Source: Plazaster borealis (lineage: Eukaryota > Echinodermata > Asteroidea > Forcipulatida > Labidiasteridae). Taken from it: a stretch of DNA of 64,000 bases. The stretch's first letter is position 1. Each line of letters opens with the position of its first letter. Both the position numbers and the translations under genes were made by a program. This document shows positions 35,001 to 45,602 of this stretch, piece after piece. Under the pieces are notes generated by a model. That model was not told the origin of the DNA, did not search any database, and saw only the letters and a list, made by a program, of their open reading frames with translations. The DNA lies in the NCBI GenBank assembly GCA_021014325.1, contig CM037467.1, positions 14,347,273 through 14,411,272 on the forward strand. The letters run 5' to 3'.

Positions 35001-38000
35001 GTAGCGGATATTCTCAGCAATGGTGGTAGCAAAGAGGACAGGTTCTTGGCTGACCACTCCAATGTTCTCTCTCAGCCACCTTACATTGATATCACGCAAG
35101 TCATTCCCATCTAGTTTGACCTGATGGATATATGTTTATATAAGCAAACAATTAACACCATGGTACAACAATGGTCAATCCAATCATTTTTCTGTTTTGC
35201 CTTTGGACAAAGCCTCCCGTAAAAAGTCTTAGGAAAGAAAGACAAAGACTCACCGATCCAGACAATGGATCATAGAACCGCTGGACGAGTTGTACTGTGG
35301 TGCTCTTACCACATCCGCTACTACCAACCAACGCAACTGTCTGACCTTGCTTGACCTCTAAGGTCAAACCATTCAACACCTGTAAGATATTTTTAAAAAA
35401 CAGCAGTTCAGGACTAGTCATCGACAAAAACAAACAAGTGATTTAGTTTGACGAGTTGTGATTGACAAAAGAAAAACTACACAAAATAATATTAGATTAC
35501 TAAACCTTAGCATTGGAGGTGGTTCTTTCAAGGGTCAAATTTCATGGCGCTGCTTACCGAAGAATTCTGCGCTCACTGCTTCCTGTAAAGCATGTGAACA
35601 TGTGGGCCGTGGCAGGGTGTAGCCACAGTGTCACAAAATTGGGCCCAGATAGCTACTTATTCTTTTAAGTCAAAGTTAGGTTTGTAAAAATACAGATATT
35701 TATTTATTTATTTATTTATTTATTTATTTCGATTTAAAAACACAAAACATGGCCAGCAGCATCACAAAGTAATCCTAAAAATGACATGCTTGCAAAATAC
35801 AACACTAAGTAATACACAGACAATAAATAATCAAAAATCCAGATCAGCCAGATAGAAAAAATAACACAAGATAACTATGATAAAAATACAACTAGCAAAA
35901 GTAAAAGTTATCACAGAGAAGATCTACAAGATATACATGACAAAAAAAGGTTTAAAAGATATAAAGTGTATTATGATACAAAACAAAAAATGTTGTACTC
36001 CCATTTCACCTTTATTAAAACCTTGCAGTTTGAGATAACTGGGAGTGAAGGAAAAAGCTTGTTTGAAGACCTTTTTTCAGGGGTAGGGGTGGGGGTGGGG
36101 TTGGAGATTTTCTTACCTTAACGTCTGGTCTTGAAGGGTAGCAGAAATGGACTTTGTTGAAAGAAATATCTCCCGTCAACGCGTCTGGTTTCAGACCCAG
36201 TTCAGATGAATTATCAATATCAGGAATCTACAAAATAAAATTGTTATTATTAGCGGTGGCCATCTTTGATAATTTTATGAGTGTAGGTGGAAATTTGTCA
36301 GAAATAAAGTCATCATTGAAAGTGTGGCGGAAACAAAGTCATCGTCGAAAATGTGGCGGAAATAAAGTCATTGTATTGCCCGTTTCTCAAGAAAAACACA
36401 GAGACTCATCCACAAGCCATTCTAATGTTGTTGCATCCAGGTCACCCTAAGGTCATTGAGAGGTCACTGGCTCCCCGTGTCACTGGCTTCCATCCTCCTC
36501 ACAGCAAACTCTTCAAGTAAAATTATCAATCAAAAGTTTCAGACTTGGCTTTTTGTCAGTTAAGGATTAAGATTAAGAGATCAGACTACCTGGTCGATAA
36601 TCTCCCAGATGGTACCAGCTGCTCCTCTTGCTGTGAGGAAATCGGTGATGAAAGGAGTTGCTTGACCCAACGAAAAGGCACCGAATAAGATCCCAAGGAA
36701 TGTCTGTTGGAGGAATCAAATGATAAAGTTTCATCAGATGAAAACACCCTTTTTCTAATTAAGGTTCGCTGTTAAAACACCACTGTATGGTGGTTCGGAA
36801 AAGAACTGGTGGTGTATTACTATATTCACTTACCATCCTCCACTCAATGCCTCCCTTGCATTCCTCAAAGACTTTGGTAATCCGAGAACTTCACTTCTTT
36901 ACAATCAAACTTAACCCTTTAGAGACCATAGCAGCCACAAGCGGCTTGTACCAAAATGCCCATAGCGGCCACAAACGGATGCAAGGTTTGACCTACTTCC
37001 ATTCACATAAAGAGGTTAAAGTAAAGGTCATGTCCGGATATGAAATTTTCCAATATAGAATGTTAACATAGTATCCCAATTTCTAAACACCTAACTAACT
37101 TTTCTGTTTCATGATATTTCTATTGAAATTTTTAACGACAAAATTTGATTAAAGAAATGAACAAGATAAGCAATGTCTGGGCGTTTTGTGATGATTTTAC
37201 AGAAAAGAATGGTCTCTAAAGGGTTAAGCAAGTTTCCTAAACAAACAAATAAATTTGAGAGAAAATCCAAAATACGTACCACAATAATATCCCCTGGGCT
37301 AAGCTCACCAGATAAATATAGGGTTGACCCGTACCTGAGAAGAATTGTTAAAAATACAAGGAATTTGTTTTAAAAATATTATTCAATTTCATCAAACGCA
37401 TTTAATTATTCTCTTAAAATGTGAAACTATTTCCTACTTTTAGTTCTTTTTTCTATGTTCGATTAATTCTAGAATTTCTTTATCATTAATTGCCTATTTT
37501 GAACAACTGACCAGAAAGCCAGGGCATAAGTCCCATAGAAGTTGAAGTAGAAGACTCCAATCAAGACAGACTGCAGAATGTCCTTCTTTATCGACTCCTT
37601 CTTAGCACCGTACAAATTTTCTGTGTACCTGAAAAGATTTTAAAGATGCAAATATTTAACATCTTCTGGAGAAATTGTCTTAATGCTTTGCCAAATTTTG
37701 GGAAGAAGTGAAGGATATAGCATCTACCTTTCTACTTCTTTATGTTCTCCTCCAAAAGCTGCCACTGTTCTGATGGAAGAGAGAACTTCCTCTGCGACTG
37801 CTCCTGCCTTAGCATAGGCATCTAAGGCACTTGTGGTCATCTTACGAATCAGCTGGAGGAATAAGAAAAAAAACCTCTTAAAACATCTCACGAGTATTCA
37901 GGAAGAATGGGTAATGACAAAGTTTGAAAGATAATTGGTTAGAGGGCCTTTCGGTTTGTTTGTAATTTGTTGCTTGTTGTCGTTTTCTTCTTTGCAGTGG

Positions 38001-40601
38001 CAAGGGGACTTCTACCTCTCATAGCCTTCACAAGGTGTCCCATCCATTCTTCAAGCCCCCTACCCCTGGCCTTATACCTGCTCTTCCCATCCATTCTTCA
38101 AACCTCCTATCCTGCACCTGTTTCCACCATTTGTACTTACCCTAGCACCAATCGCAATAGAAGGCATCATGATAATGAATGCCACACACAGGATAACCAA
38201 AGTTAGTTTCCAAGACTTAGAGAAACCCAGTGTGATTCCACCACAACAGGTGCCCAAGTACTGCAAGATTAGTCCAAGTTTGTCACCAAATCCAATACGG
38301 ATCTTGTCAATATCACTAAAGAAAGTCAAAAGAATCAAATAGCAAATTAAATAAAAAAATTACACAAAAATCTTAAATTAATGATCATTTTATTTTTTTG
38401 TAATAATAATAATACTTGATTCTTATATAGCGCACATATCCTCATAACTTATCAAGGTAAAGGGTTTTCCTTAAGGACACAATCCTAACTTACTCTGATG
38501 ATCTCGAAGTGAGTTCCCCAGCCTTATGGGTGTCAAACCAAGCTATTTCTTGCCGAAGAATCGCCTGATAAAATTGCAGACGGATCTTGTGGATTTGACG
38601 TTCGGCAGCGATGTTCCATAACATATTTTGTAGGTAGGCAATGATCAAAATGATTACACCTAGGATGGCGTAGTAAACTGAAAACTCTGTGATAGTATCG
38701 GTGGGGTTAGTTGTTGGGCTGTGAGGAAGGAAAGAAATCAAGAAATTTAATAAGATTCTTTGAAATTCAATTTGAAGCTGGACTCAGAGAAGCTTTCCGA
38801 GGGGATGGCATGAGATCTAAGGTGGGGGGGGCAACTGCACGCATTTTGTTGAATGACTTATTAATAAATCAATTAAATAATCAAATTGGGGTTGAACCTG
38901 CGACTTCTGGATTAGCGTTCCGGAGCTCCACCAACTGAGCTATCTAGCCCTATTTCATCAATATCTACGTCTGGGGGTGCCAGTCAGAAACCATTCAACC
39001 TGTAACTGCCGTGTAGCCAGGGATCACACCCAAGTTTATGATACAACCTGAGAAGCGGCAGCAGAGGGATCACATTAAAGGGATGCGATTTATTATTTAA
39101 GTATCAAGTAATAATACCACAAATGAAACTGACTGGGTAAATTTAAAATAACTTGGGGTTGAACAAAGAAAAATTGACAAGAGCGGGACTTAAACTTGCG
39201 ACCTCTGGATTAACCTGCCGGCGGCGCTCTACCAACTGAGTTAATCTAGCCAAGATAATAAAATAATCAGTTAAACTTTACTGATAATGAATCAAGATAA
39301 ACACAATCTGAAATACTCACATGGTTGGTGTGGTATCCATTGATACAGTGACATTTTCCTCGTTAAGTGTTACACCTGCAAAGTCTTTGCCATAGTCAAT
39401 AAAAGCATCTGTCACTTTCCCAAAGAAGAAAAGGATGAGGGGTAAAGATACTCCTTGGGTAGCAGCAAGGATTACAGCCAAGACTAAAAGTAGTACTTCA
39501 ACGGGACCAGCAAAACGGAACTGCCAATACAAAAATAGGGCACAACAATTTATTTAAAAACTATTACTTAGCTTTAAACAAAAAATGTTAAAGAAATCTT
39601 GAAGACAACAACACACTCAGGGTTCTGCCTTAACAGTGGTCTGCTGGCCAGATGCCAGTTCTCACGTTAAAATACCTGAAGACCAGTCAAACTTTACTCT
39701 AAGCAGTCCGGCTGGCTAGTTCAGTGTTGAAAAACATCTTTTCATTTGACAGGCCTATATGGACTAATGAAAAAGTTGATGGTTCAAGCAAGTTTGAATG
39801 AACTCACAAGTTGTAAGGTGCTGACATTTCTGGTTTTAACTTGGACTCTGTCTTCCTCGTTTATAGTTTCTTCTTGTTGCTCTGTCTTCAGTTCAATTGC
39901 GTCATCATCAATAGCAGCAGTTTGATCTTGTGCATTGTTTGCAGGACACGAGGTACTGCCATTCCCTAAATGAGTATCTTTAAGACAAAAATGAAAAATG
40001 ACTACAATTCAGATTTTTGAAAATGCAAACAGCTTATCAACGAAATGATCTATGGTATAAATGCAAAAACATTGTTGCGATCCTAGCTGAGTCTTTCTTA
40101 AAAAAGGCTAAATGAGGATTTGAAGGCTTAAGATTGTTTTAACAGAACAATTTCACAAAGCCTGTAAGCACAAAAACTTCTAAGCAGTAAGCTCAGAAAA
40201 AACTTGCTTAGCAGAAACAGGTAACCAGCCCAAATTCCTTAAGGTCGCATTGTCGCAACTGGTGCCCCACTCATTTTTTGCTTCGCTGATAAATTTGCTA
40301 AGCAGTATTTTTCTGCTTAAAGGGTCCGAGCCGAACCTAAATATAATGTTAAGTTCGCCTGTCTGAAACTAAAATTAATTTGGGTCGACCTAGAGTCGCT
40401 CCTAATCTATTTGGTTTGGTGCAACTCTGGAGCGCCTGTCTGATCCGGGTGTAAAAGAAGACGGTACAGAGTGCCACCACTTCCATTAAACGTTGGTCCG
40501 CAATCATTTATACCTGCTTTCTGTTCAGTCAGATCTTCCGGCTGACCTCCAGCATCAGCGATCTCCTCGTTCGGTATCGAATCCTCCTCCGTATTCGTCA
40601 T
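26055..40601 (-). CDS. ABCB1: ABCB1/P-glycoprotein-like full ABC transporter (27 exons)
   Basis: ATP-driven exporter with layout TMD1-NBD1-linker-TMD2-NBD2; 1347 aa modelled (human ABCB1 1280). Exons, high to low: 40514-40601, 39808-39965, 39321-39520, 38494-38718, 38141-38315, 37728-37852, 37512-37628, 37280-37334, 36590-36703, 36117-36227, 35254-35379, 34917-35120, 34646-34816, 34048-34300, 32434-32579, 31653-31808, 31365-31466, 31056-31133, 30320-30403, 29470-29673, 28616-28716, 27944-28084, 27437-27593, 26945-27142, 26599-26805, 26361-26507, 26055-26255. NBD1: Walker [10 protein letters not shown] near residue 475, LSGGQ near 579, Walker B ILLLDE near 599, IAHRL in the next exon. NBD2 has the same motifs near 1139, 1245 and 1265. 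Both sites look catalytically intact. The linker is unusually acidic and may carry a 12-residue cassette. ABCB4/11 orthology is not excluded; plasma-membrane drug efflux is inferred. Confidence 0.95.
28785..29070 (-). repeat. SINE-B copy
   Basis: Shares GGAAACCTGTAGACAAGGGTG, GTGAACCAGAGACAGCAGGG and the TTTATGTCCCACCCAAAGGA block with 5265-5545; the tRNA-like head is degraded. In the ABCB1 intron between exons 28616-28716 and 29470-29673. Confidence 0.65.
29735..30010 (-). repeat. SINE-A copy, the most complete one
   Basis: The minus strand gives CAGTCAGTTTCCCTTGTG, a body with CCCAGGTTGTATGGTAAAC, then GGTTAGATAGCTCAGTTGG, AGAGTGCCGGC, box B-like GGTTCAAATCTTGC and the tail TTGTCAATTTTTCTTTGTTC. 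So the tRNA-like part lies near one end of a repeat of about 275 bp. Confidence 0.8.
30030..30250 (-). repeat. Dispersed repeat, partner of 1320-1505
   Basis: The reverse complement carries AGTTACACGCAAGTTTGAAA, CGTATCTTGCTT and TTTTTATGCGAGATACAAC in the order seen at 1320-1505. Directly adjoins the SINE-A copy. Confidence 0.5.
30489..30630. repeat. MITE-2 copy
   Basis: Ends AGGCCGTGTCCGAATTGGC and GCCAATTGGATACGGCCCTA with CTACGGCTACGGCC and GTAGCCATAGC inner arms; about 142 bp; in an ABCB1 intron. Confidence 0.8.
30634..30825. repeat. MITE-5 copy (AGTAAACTTG termini)
   Basis: AGTAAACTTGAAGG at the left and GCAAGTTTACCAG at the right. The inner inverted arms ATCTGTAAATCTCTTTTTGG and CATAAGAGATTTACACGTGG enclose AGTGTTGGCTCTG and GGCCAACACTTC. 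Relative at 54000-54125. Confidence 0.65.
31172..31310. repeat. MITE-4 copy
   Basis: Same GCTGAGGTCAAACAATGG start, CGCACAACTTTCAACCAATG centre and TTTTGACCTCTGTGAGGGCG end as at 19258-19400. In the ABCB1 intron between exons 31056-31133 and 31365-31466. Confidence 0.65.
33415..33450 (-). other. Candidate 36-nt cassette exon in ABCB1 linker
   Basis: On the minus strand a 36-nt segment lies between an acceptor (CTTTTACAATAAG) and a good donor (GCAG followed by GTAGGT). Branch-point-like TATTAAC and TACTAAC lie about 20 and 42 nt upstream. The phase fits exons 14 and 15 exactly and would insert 12 residues, [12 protein letters not shown], into the acidic linker without changing the frame. It is left out of the main model because skipping also keeps the frame. 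Confidence 0.5.
33738..33930. repeat. MITE-1 copy
   Basis: GGCCCAATTTCATAAAGCTG at the left and CTTTATGAAATTGGGCCCA at the right, with GCTTAGCAAG and GGTACCAGTCACAG blocks. In the ABCB1 intron next to the linker exon. Confidence 0.85.
35699..35729. repeat. (TTTA)n microsatellite
   Basis: About seven to eight uninterrupted TTTA units in the ABCB1 intron between exons 35254-35379 and 36117-36227. Confidence 0.95.
36290..36375. repeat. Short tandem repeat, about 32 bp x 2.5
   Basis: Units built on GAAATAAAGTCATC, TTGAAAGTGTGGCG and variants, between ABCB1 exons at 36117-36227 and 36590-36703. Confidence 0.65.
36911..37227. mobile_element. piggyBac-type MITE with TTAA ends
   Basis: Left end TTAACCCTTTAGAGACCAT and right end ATGGTCTCTAAAGGGTTAA are perfect inverted complements. 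Each is bounded by TTAA, the tetranucleotide duplicated by piggyBac-family transposases. About 317 bp, no coding capacity. An inner GCAGCCACAAGCGGCTTG hairpin is also seen. Confidence 0.8.
38885..39250 (-). repeat. Two adjoining SINE-A copies
   Basis: The first (about 38885-39140) has the tRNA-like part and body on the minus strand. The second (about 39155-39250) again has TTGAACAAAGAAAAATTGAC and a box A/B-like segment. Together they form a head-to-tail pair in ABCB1 intron 3. Confidence 0.7.
39617..39790. repeat. Dispersed repeat, partner of 11093-11290
   Basis: GCCTTAACAGTGGTCTGCTG, GGCCAGATGCCAGTT, GACCAGTCAAACTTTACTCT and GGCTGGCTAGTTCAGTGTTG in the same order as in GPR155 intron 1. Confidence 0.6.
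40141..40325. repeat. Degraded MITE-1 copy
   Basis: Has the family core (TGTAAGCACAAAAACTT, GCTTAGCAGAAACAGGTAAC, CTGGTGCCCCACTCATTTTT) but both ends are eroded. In ABCB1 intron 1. Confidence 0.6.
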
Positions 40602-42334
40602 TTTATGTGTTTCTTTTCACAATACTGTGGGAAACAACAGTGACCTTGCTTTAATTGATTTGTTTCCTTTACATAATCTAACATGATACAAAAGACAAAA
40701 TTAACGCCAATAAAAACTTTCATTCTCTTACTCTCTTATCTTATCATATCATGTATTTGATTTTGTATATTCAATCATGGAGGTATAGTCTAATTTTACC
40801 TCCATGATTCAATTAGGCCTAATTCAAAAAAACATTTTTATTTCAATATAAGACATGCTCACAAAATTAAAGGCCAAGTAAAAAAACACATAATTATTTC
40901 TTAAAGCCTATCCTTTTTTTGTTATGTACCAAAAAAGACAAAATTTGTCATTTTTGCTTCATCTTGTTGGCACCCCATTCTTTTGACGATTGGTTGGTTA
41001 ATCATTGCCATGGATGGAGCTATTTTACCCAATTTTTTTAGACTTCTGTTATATTCTAGGTTCTACCTACCATGGCAAACAAAGCCTGCAAATTTGTAGT
41101 CTGGATCTTTCCTCCTTGGAATTATTTTAAAAAAAATACATTTAAGACAAATGTATGCCTGGGTTGTTTTTTTACGAAAACGATCACAATGCAAATTGTA
41201 TGCGATTTCTTTTGTTGCGTATCGTGTCCTCCCTCCTCCATCATCCAGCTCACAGCTGTAGCCTAATACTGGCAGTCAGAAAAATTGTTTGTTTGTTTTA
41301 TTACTCTAGATCCAGACTTTCAGACCCATAAGTTACCCATTTAGATACGATCACAGCCAGCTGCAGAAAATGGACAACGACGACTACAATGGCGATGTTT
41401 TAATCATCACTTTCACATGCTTTCACTCACCTTCTTTCGGCCAATATTGTGTATGGTGTAACATCAGTTATTGTGGTTACGAAGTGTAACCCGCACTGCC
41501 CCCTGTGTGACAATACCTGCTTTCAGGACGTGACCAGGGAAGTCAGAACACCCTACAGAGTACAGGCTACACACGAAGCTGTACAGACAAGACCATCACT
41601 ATCCACTTCGAATAATACGGGTAGAAAATTGTGCAAACAAAGCTGCAAAAATACCAGCATGTGTGACCAACCGGTATTATATATCTAAAATTGCATCACC
41701 AAATTGTGTGTAACGAGGAGTTTCCACTACTGACGTGCTACTGTGCTGGATATCGGGTGACTGAATGAAATAAATACATGCCGCAAAAAACTACAACGGT
41801 AGACCTTGCACGAGTCTATTATTTCCCTTATTTTGAGAGATGCGGTTTGAAAAGAAAGTGGGTTAAGTACGGCCGTCCTTGAGTCGCCCGTATTACTTTC
41901 TGTGGTTTGTTCTCAATTTTACCACAAAGAATCCCACGCAGTTCACTGCCAAGTTTCACTGCTGGCAAGTGTTTACCTTTCGCCGTGTGAACTTTGTACA
42001 GAGATATACCAACAAAAGCGAAACCAACCACATCACACGCAAGGGCTACGTCAGCAGAATTAGGTAAAGCCTTTTCAATGAACAAAAAGCTATACAATAA
42101 AAACGATGCAATAATAATGCATTGTATTACATCATGAATCAACACATTGTCCTTGTATCATTTTTGAAAATGATACCTTTGTCCAAATTGAACAGTTTTC
42201 AACCTGGCAAAAAGAATTTTCCCGAAGGCTTTTCGTAATTTGATAAGGGCATAATAATAAATCCCTATAGCTCTTCCGATAGGCCTAATGCAACTTCTTT
42301 CTCTTTCTTCTCTTTTTAATTGTTTATTTCAAAG

Positions 42335-42472
42335 GTTTTGAAGGATCTGATGAACCATGGTTACATCACAGACCAGGGAACATCTCCGCTAGTGGATCAT
42401 GTTGGGGTGGGGGGTGCGGCCCTCGTATCAGTTCTGTGGGCCGGGGCGTCCCCGCTCCGCAACCCCTCAAAA
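42335..42472 (+). other. Orphan exon-like GC-rich block
   Basis: Follows a fair acceptor (TTGTTTATTTCAAAG). One frame stays open for 46 codons from VLKDLMNHGYITDQG to a TAA. Its base composition is far more GC-rich than its surroundings. I do not recognise the peptide and found no matching upstream exon. It could be the last exon of an unseen gene, a gene relic, or chance. Confidence 0.25.
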
Positions 42473-42489
42473 TAACTGTTAGCATAAAA

Positions 42490-42745
42490 ACTTACTTGGT
42501 AACGATCAATGGAGAGCTGTTGATAGTATAAAACATTGTGAGAAACGGCTCCCTCTGAAGTAACGTCGTTTTTGAAAAAAAAGTAATTTCTCAGTAAAAT
42601 ATTTGTCCATTATTATCTCGCAACTTCAATGACCAATTGAGTTCAAATTTTCACAGGTTTGTTATTTTGTGCATATGTTGAGATACACCAAGTGAGAAGA
42701 CTGGTCTTTGACAATTACCAAAGGTGTCCAGTGTCTTTAAGAGAT
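42490..42745. repeat. MITE-3-related element
   Basis: Contains TTACTTGGTAACGATCAATGG, the shared ATTATCTCGCAACTTC and CAAATTTTCACAGGTTTGTT blocks, and ends GACAATTACCAAAGGTGTCC. It resembles the diverged copies at 45603-45943 and 45960-46000 more than typical MITE-3. Confidence 0.55.
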
Positions 42746-43983
42746 ATTTTATATAGCCTATCGTCAAGGCAGATCGTGGCTTTAGACAAATTAAAGCTCT
42801 GAAGCCCCGACAGAGGAGAATGGAAGGGGAACCACATGCGCGCGAGGGACGAAACGAAAAGTTGATATTGCAGGTTTTTTGTTGAATTATTCATAAACTT
42901 TAAGGTTCAAACATAAATTATTCATAATAGTTTTGAGAGTAAGTAAAGTGCTAAAAAAAGGTTAACCAATCAAAATATAGATTAATGTATGCTGACCCCC
43001 ATCGCTTCAAATGATTATCAGAATGCTTTATACTATCAAAAACTGCTGTATAGGCCTACTTCTAACCAAATAAGTTTTTATTGCCATTAATTTTAAGAGT
43101 GATCACCAAAGGCACAGGCTAACCTTCCCTTTTAAACACAATTACAATTGACCCAATATGTATAATTTATTTGAAGCCAAACCATTATAGTAAATTAAGC
43201 TTGCCTCCTAATTTGTGCTGATTTTAAAAGAGCTCATTATCTTTGGCAAGGTTGACAATTTGTTGGATCAGCTCGGCAATGTCCATAGTTTCTCAAAATG
43301 CATTATACTATCAAAAGCTGCTGCACTTCTTATACCAAGTAAGTTTTTATTGCATTTAATTTTCAGAGTCATTACCAAACGTATAAGGGTCTGTAATAGT
43401 AATTAGTGCAGGATAGTAATTATGGAAACAAAAACATATTTTGTTTTTATTGCGTGCCAATTGAAGTATACTTAGAACGTCCACAAAGTTGACAAGGGTT
43501 AGTCTTTCTTTATGGCCATCAAATTTGATGAATTTGTCAAAGGTTGTTTTTATAGCGCGTTCAATGAGACGTTGTGAACGAATCCACCCCTCTTAATAAC
43601 AATGATAAATTTTCCATTAAATTGATGAGAGGTAGGTCCATTATGGAAATTGCAAATCTTTTGCACAAAGCAGGGACATTTCTCTGTTTCGAGCTCAAAC
43701 GATCGAGGAGCAGGTTCCAGGTGAATTACTCTTCCACTTTGTGGTCGTTAATTTTATTACATCGATCTTATCGACAGATGAGGTTTGATCGCCCGCGTGA
43801 CGGTTATTACACAAATTATCATTAAGGACGTGACTTTAAAAGACTTAAGAGAGGGCTCCATCAATTAAAGAAGGGAAAGAAAGCCCGAATTCCATATAAA
43901 TATTAATATTGCCGTAATACACATGACCCCATAGAGGATAATCGCATGCGGATACAAAATCTAACCAAAGTTTTACAAAATCT

Positions 43984-44340
43984 TTAAAGGGATTGTATAC
44001 GTTTGGTAATTGGAACCCACTGTTTGTTTGTTTGTTTGTTTCAATATAATAGTTGTAGATATATACCATAAAACTAAGGTTGTGGCGTTTTTAAAGATTT
44101 TGCAGAAAATCTGGAGCGGTTATGTCCACGCAGGAAGAATAATCTGCAATTGGAATACACAATCTGAAAAACGTTTCTGAAAGAAACGCTTCTCAGATTC
44201 AATTTTTTTGGGGAAAAAAATGATATATCTTTTTCCATAACCCCATTACTTCAACGTGAAATGTTTCTCAAAATGCTTTATACTTCTAACCAAAAAAGTT
44301 GTTATTGCCATTAATTGTATGAGTAATTACCAAACGTAAT
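43984..44340. repeat. MITE-3 copy with GTTT slippage
   Basis: Starts TTTAAAGGGATTGTATACG and ends with GAGTAATTACCAAACGTAAT; a GTTTGTTTGTTTGTTT run interrupts the first third. Lies about 0.5 kb upstream of the lectin gene. Confidence 0.75.
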
Positions 44341-44479
44341 TACAATCTCGTGCAATATAAATGATAACGCTAATGATAACGCTAATTACACCGTATAGGG
44401 ATACCATACTCGTTTTAGTTAGAGACAGGGTTGACTCGCTATTATATTTAGTGCTTGGTTGTATTCCTCCAAACACTTC

Positions 44480-44757
44480 CACTATATAACAGAACTGTCG
44501 CTCGATCTCTTCAAGAGAGGAGGTCCACTATAACAGAACTGCCGCTCGATCTCTTCAAAAGAGGAGGTATACGGCCACTATAACTGAACTACTGCTCGAT
44601 CTCTTCAAGGGAGGAGGTACGGCCACATAACAGAACTGTTTTTGATCTCTTCGAGGGAGGAGGTACGGCCACATAACAGAACTGAACTCGATCCAAGGGA
44701 GGAGGTACGGTAACTGTCGCTCGATCTCTTCAAGGGAGGAGGTACGTCCACTATCGT
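44480..44757. repeat. Tandem array, about six units of 40-50 bp, upstream of lectin
   Basis: Each unit reads approximately ACTATAACAGAACTG, then CGCTCGATCTCTTCAAG, then GGAGGAGGTACGGCC. Units vary in length and have point changes. The array stops about 119 bp before the lectin start codon, so it could contribute promoter elements. Short minus-strand open frames across it are a by-product of the repeat. Confidence 0.9.
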
Positions 44758-44875
44758 GCCAGTCTGCAGAAATCGACACATGACGATATACAAATAGAGG
44801 GACTGATACTTTCTCTCTTGAGACTGTCGTTGTTTTACAGTCAAATTAAAACCTGATGACAAGTGGATTTCGACG

Positions 44876-45580
44876 ATGCATTTACTAGCCCTTCCCCTCG
44901 TTCTAATGGTGACATCACTTGCAATCATCGCTGATAACCATTCCTGTCAACAAGGATGGCGTTACTATGATGGTTCTTGCTACAAGGTTGGCGGTGATGA
45001 CAGAATCAACCTCATTTCTGCTTACGAGTTGTGCCGGAATCTCGGCAATGGGAAGTTGATCATGCCAACATCCAAACTGGAGAAAGAGTTTCTACAGGAA
45101 GAACTTGCAAATGATTTTTCTCCTCTCGGTAAAACAGATAATTCTGGACAAGTCTGGCTCGGCTGCAACGCGCTTAACGGAGACGTTTGCTCGATTGGAG
45201 CAACTCTGAACGAACTTAAACTAAATACGGGAAGGTGTTACAGCATGAGTTTGATTTCTCTTAAGCTATTTGAATTCAGCTGCTCTTCTGAGACAAAACG
45301 AGTCATTTGTGAAAAAGTATCTACACCTCTTCGCAGCCTGACCATTGTCGACCAAGATGATGCTGTGACTACGCCTAGATGCCTGCTTAACCACGCCTAT
45401 CGGAAAATCCCACTTCTGCACCCTGTTCAGTGTTACTTTGCCTGTTTAAAGGATACCAACTGTTTCTCCTTCAACCTGTCAGGGAAGTTGTGTCAACTCA
45501 ACAATGCAAGCATCTCCCAGGTCGACGCTGAGGAGTTTGTTACTGCGACTGAGAGATGTGCAACTTATAACTTAAACTAG
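44876..45580 (+). CDS. Secreted C-type lectin-like protein with PAN/apple domain
   Basis: A 234-aa intronless reading frame. Residues 1-19 form a hydrophobic signal peptide. Residues about 24-147 look like a C-type lectin-like domain: the Cys24-Cys35 pair with GWRYYDGSCY, Cys53 in the first helix, WLG near the usual WIGL position, and late cysteines ending VICEKV. The EPN/QPD and WND sugar-calcium motifs are not visible, so sugar binding is doubtful. Residues about 163-232 resemble a PAN/apple module, with the pattern CLLNHAYRK, CYFACLKDTNCFSFN, CQLNN and a final cysteine. No transmembrane segment follows, so it is probably secreted. Such proteins are common in invertebrate immunity and adhesion, but no role is shown here. 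Retrogene origin is possible given the lack of introns. Confidence 0.85.
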   Translation: MHLLALPLVLMVTSLAIIADNHSCQQGWRYYDGSCYKVGGDDRINLISAYELCRNLGNGKLIMPTSKLEKEFLQEELANDFSPLGKTDNSGQVWLGCNALNGDVCSIGATLNELKLNTGRCYSMSLISLKLFEFSCSSETKRVICEKVSTPLRSLTIVDQDDAVTTPRCLLNHAYRKIPLLHPVQCYFACLKDTNCFSFNLSGKLCQLNNASISQVDAEEFVTATERCATYNLN

Positions 45581-45602
45581 GACTACATCACCCCTCTTCA
45601 TA

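Larger units (their letters stand above)
40602..44479. other. Spacer between ABCB1 and the lectin gene
   Basis: Divergent gene starts lie either side, so ABCB1 promoter sequence should be near the left edge. No gene could be supported in 3.9 kb. Items noted: an open frame on both strands at 41828-42145, a GC-rich exon-like block at 42335-42472, and several MITE-3-type copies. None has a recognisable domain. Confidence 0.5.

Noticed and set aside
44480..44757. CRISPR-like array
   Set aside because: Units are contiguous, diverged and of unequal length without unique spacers; this is a minisatellite in an animal genome.
44555..44928. Minus-strand frames over the tandem array
   Set aside because: Translation of the repeat units only; they also overlap the lectin start antisense.
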